Shown: positions 61,513 to 64,000 of the stretch, one piece after another
How positions within the stretch are numbered: the stretch's first letter is position 1
How the letters are laid out: every line of letters begins with the position of its first letter
DNA from: Artocarpus heterophyllus
Taxonomy: Eukaryota > Streptophyta > Magnoliopsida > Rosales > Moraceae
Assembly (NCBI GenBank): GCA_025403435.1
Contig: CM046337.1
Location: forward strand, 5,835,501 to 5,899,500
Reading direction: 5' to 3'
DNA length: 64,000 nucleotides
Notes under the pieces: model-generated
What the model was told of the DNA's origin: nothing
Databases searched by the model: none
What the model saw: the letters and a program-made list of their open reading frames with translations, nothing else
Position numbers and translations under genes: made by a program

Positions 61513-61792
61513 CATAGCTTGGAATAACCCGTATAAGTATTCATTTGTTTTTCATCTTCTACGGCGTTTGAATGTTTCATAATGTTCAGTTGTCGGGTGT
61601 TTAGGAGCAGTAGATTGAACCAATTAGTTTAAAATGTTACAATTTAAAATGTTATTGTAACGTGTGAAAGTTTTATACAATAGTTTATTTTTGCTTTACA
61701 CTGTAGCATATGAAAGCTTTACACTACTTAAGTTAAAACTAATTAGTTTAAGCCAATGCTTTAAATACTTCAACAGCCTAGGTAGCCATGGA

Positions 61793-61940
61793 CATGTTGA
61801 GGGTGTCGCACTTGGCACGTTAGGGCATGTTGAGGGTGTCGCACTTGGCACACGTTAGGACATGTTGAGGGTGTCGCACTTGGCACACGTTAGGACATGT
61901 TGAGGGTGTCGCACTTGGCACGTTAGGGCATGTTAAACCA
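61793..61940. repeat. Minisatellite, four 33/35-bp units plus a partial
   Basis: Units start CATGTTGAGGGTGTCGCACT at 61793, 61826, 61861 and 61896, with a partial at 61929. The first and fourth are 33 bp (GGCACGTTAGGG) and the second and third are 35 bp (GGCACACGTTAGGA). Apart from the CA insertion and the last base the units are identical. Confidence 0.95.
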
Positions 61941-62543
61941 TGTGAAGTGCGACCTAGGCACGGGATTAAATGCCCTCTCTCTTTCTCTCGTTTCACGGCT
62001 ATGTTGTATATAAAGATCCAAAATCTCTCTCCCCCCACATATGTATGTATGTGTGTGTATACACACACGCATATATATACATACACGTACACATGCATCC
62101 AAGACCGTGCATTCAACTTGGATACAACAGAAGACAGCCAGTCACTAAGATTCATATCATGTGTATGCTCCAAAAATTTTACAATTTTGCAGATGAAGTG
62201 TTCAATAAAGATATGAATACCGAAACAAAGCATCACCTCTAATGTGACATTACACTTTTGGGAACAAAAAAAATACGACACAATAATTAAAGCCCTCAGA
62301 AAAATTAATATTTGTCAACAAGACAGCGAGAATTAAACAAATCCCCCTCCAATCGGTGGGGGAAAACGAAAAAACTATACACAAATACATGATACGAATG
62401 AAGGTGATAATTAGATAAGGTACAGTGCCTAACCACCGCCCAAAAGTTTTAAACAAAAAATTTCGGAAATTAATCTAAAGTTATGCATTGCTTGAATTTT
62501 ACCAGATATACACAACTATTTTACAACTTGCTCCATTGTTTCC

Positions 62544-63962
62544 TCATTCCCATTGAGCAGGAGGAGCACTACGTTCGGTTGGTGAGCCAGGAACAAAGGG
62601 AACAAAACCCCGGCCACCGAACATCGGACGCATAAAGGCGTCATCAAACTTACGCCAATAGTGATGAACAGAGCGCGTTGGAGTTGTCAGCAGAGCACGA
62701 AGGCTATTAGGCCGGGGCACATCATGTCCACCAAGTCCTAGATCAGCTTCCGAGTCCATCCCAGTATCAAGAAGTGGCGTAAGGAATGATTTTGGAGTTG
62801 ATGGATCTGATAGGGTCATGCTGGTAGTGTGTTTTGGATGCGGTAGCAAGAACCTTATGAGAGGTTTGGTCATCAAACCAAATACCTAAGCACAATCAAA
62901 CAAAAGTCATCACCATGTCCAAGAATAAAGTCTACATAATAAGAGACCTTTAGTCTGACTTGCAGAGGTTTCATTAAATAAACCTTGCGTAGAAAACGGG
63001 TAAATTCTAGTTAATCCCATTCATATGATATATCCCTACATTCAAACACCTTGGATTGAAAAAAAAAAGGAAAGAAATCATGGAGACAACTTGAGCTCGA
63101 CAAAAAGCTAAAAAGTTCTTGGTAACCAGAATCCTTCATAGCTGAAGCACTGAACAGGACTAGCAGGAACTACAAACTAGCTACGCTCCATCTATTCATC
63201 ATAACAAGAAGAGCTAACTTCTATCTTTTTGTCAAGTTGTATACATAGTCAAAGCAATCACAGAATTTAAGTATCGCCAAAACTAAAGGGGCGTAAAACA
63301 CAGTTTTTATCTTTAAATTCGAACAGCCTATAAATCAAGATCAGCCGATGTTATAATAGATGCACCCTACCAAAACAAAACAATTGGCTCACCACTGTGC
63401 TGAAAAGGACAACAGTTATTGTGCTGGTAATCATAATTGCATTCTCCCGCAATTGAGTATGCCCTGCCCTTGTAAACTGCATTCAGGAAAAACAAAAAGA
63501 GGTTATTGCCTGAAATCTTCTACATTTCTCTCAGATTTGGAGTGGTTCTCTTTTAGGTTTTGCATATCTTTTCACTTACAGGTAAGAGAACAAGAAAAAT
63601 TCCCTTTTCTTGTGAAGACTCGTATTAGATTTCAAAGAAGTTTAACTTAGAATATGACACTGATATGAATAATGTACCTGATTATAAGCAAGTGCCATAG
63701 ACACTGCACCTCTCATGAGACCAGCCCACCATATTATAACCTAAAAGGAAAATTCCCTCGTGTCATTCAGGAGATCATTGGTTATAAAGAATAAGAAACT
63801 TGTTACAGAAACAGATCTCGTACTTGCTCTCTGAAGCTGATTTTTTGGTGTGGATTTTTTTTAGCTAAGTTGGACAGAAAAGATAGGGGGAAAACAAATG
63901 CTGCTCTTCCAATCAGAACCAAAGCCAGCAGTATTGAACTCACTGCCACTGATGTTCCAGGA
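62544..63962 (-). CDS. NHX: Vacuolar Na+(K+)/H+ antiporter NHX, 3' part (partial)
   Basis: Class I NHX antiporters load Na+ and K+ into the vacuole in exchange for H+, for salt tolerance and pH control. Visible CDS exons (minus): 63824-63962, 63678-63740, 63393-63476, 62544-62885; the gene continues beyond the window end. Last membrane helices: SVAVSSILLALVLIGRAAFV, VIIWWAGLMRGAVSMALAYN, and ENAIMITSTITVVLFSTV continuing into VFGLMTKPL. The cytosolic or luminal tail carries TPKSFLTPLLDTGMDSEADL, VPRPNSLRALLTTPTRSVHH, YYWRKFDDAFMRP-like and FGGRGFVPFVPGSPTE blocks characteristic of NHX1/NHX2. Phases agree at all visible introns. The catalytic N-terminal half and amiloride-binding region lie outside the window. 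Subtype NHX1 versus NHX2 cannot be decided. Confidence 0.94.
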
Positions 63963-64000
63963 CTGCACGTGTGAAATCAATCAAAACCAATATAGAGTGT

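Larger units (their letters stand above)
61289..62543. other. FRL 3' UTR and repeat-rich spacer
   Basis: After the stop there is a poly-T tract, a perfect 45-bp tandem duplication, a MITE-family fragment at about 61,615-61,760, a 33/35-bp minisatellite and a (TG/AC)n region at 62,040-62,095. No gene is recognised. The end nearest 62,544 is the 3' UTR of the NHX gene. Confidence 0.6.

Noticed and set aside
61793..61940. CRISPR-like regular repeat
   Set aside because: Units are directly adjacent without unique spacers and the genome is a plant; it is a minisatellite.
61947..62281. Open frames over the AC/TG-rich region near 62 kb
   Set aside because: Residue composition (His/Thr/Tyr runs) comes from the microsatellite and minisatellite; no conserved domain.

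Overview
This is nuclear DNA from a flowering plant, almost certainly a eudicot. The genes have many short exons with plant-type GT-AG introns (two GC-AG), the intergenic DNA is very AT-rich, and the window holds a decayed Copia LTR retrotransposon, a LINE remnant, several small inverted-repeat transposons and a piece of plastid DNA. I cannot name the species. I reassembled the exon structures by hand; reading frames close exactly across all introns for seven genes, so those models are strong.

Layout: (1) 0.2-4.3 kb, minus: FRIGIDA-like gene of the FRL5 type with a long coiled coil and two tandem FRIGIDA-type repeats. (2) 4.3-9.8 kb: AT-rich DNA with a broken LINE at 7.2-8.8 kb. (3) 9.8-11.8 kb, minus: TRAPP subunit TRS33/TRAPPC6. 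(4) 11.8-14.0 kb: an odd array of GTCGTT motifs split by inserted repeats. (5) 14.5-18.3 kb, minus: VAP27-type ER membrane protein with an in-frame 9-residue repeat. (6) 18.4-25.9 kb: gene-poor AT-rich DNA. (7) 26.1-28.4 kb, plus: plastid acyl carrier protein whose sequence carries one extra base just before the phosphopantetheine serine codon. (8) 29.7-31.9 kb, minus: seven-helix CAND2/TPRA1-type protein. (9) 32-35.7 kb: repeats, including a large imperfect inverted repeat. (10) 35.8-40.1 kb, plus: damaged SCD2-like coiled-coil gene. (11) 40.8-52.4 kb: mobile-element cluster made of a 793-bp palindromic element, a 9.5-kb Copia element, a psbM plastid fragment and a 601-bp hAT element with a perfect 8-bp target duplication. 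(12) 54.7-56.8 kb, plus: cytosolic Cu/Zn superoxide dismutase with a miR398 site that exists only after 5'-UTR splicing. (13) 58.8-61.3 kb, plus: second FRIGIDA-like gene. (14) 62.5 kb to the end, minus: 3' part of a vacuolar NHX-type Na+(K+)/H+ antiporter.

Gene order and biology: from memory, Arabidopsis keeps TRS33, CAND2, ACP1 and NHX2 side by side on chromosome 3 (At3g05000-05030), VAP27-2 and CSD1 side by side on chromosome 1 (At1g08820-08830), and FRL5, ACP5 and NHX1 near one another on chromosome 5. All these families lie in this single window, so it probably shows an unfractionated ancestral block. The genes are not an operon or one pathway. They cover endomembrane trafficking (TRS33, VAP27, SCD2-like), fatty-acid synthesis (ACP), redox defence (CSD1), vacuolar ion balance (NHX) and flowering/chromatin regulation (FRL). 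I found no RNA genes, CRISPR arrays or bacterial-type systems.
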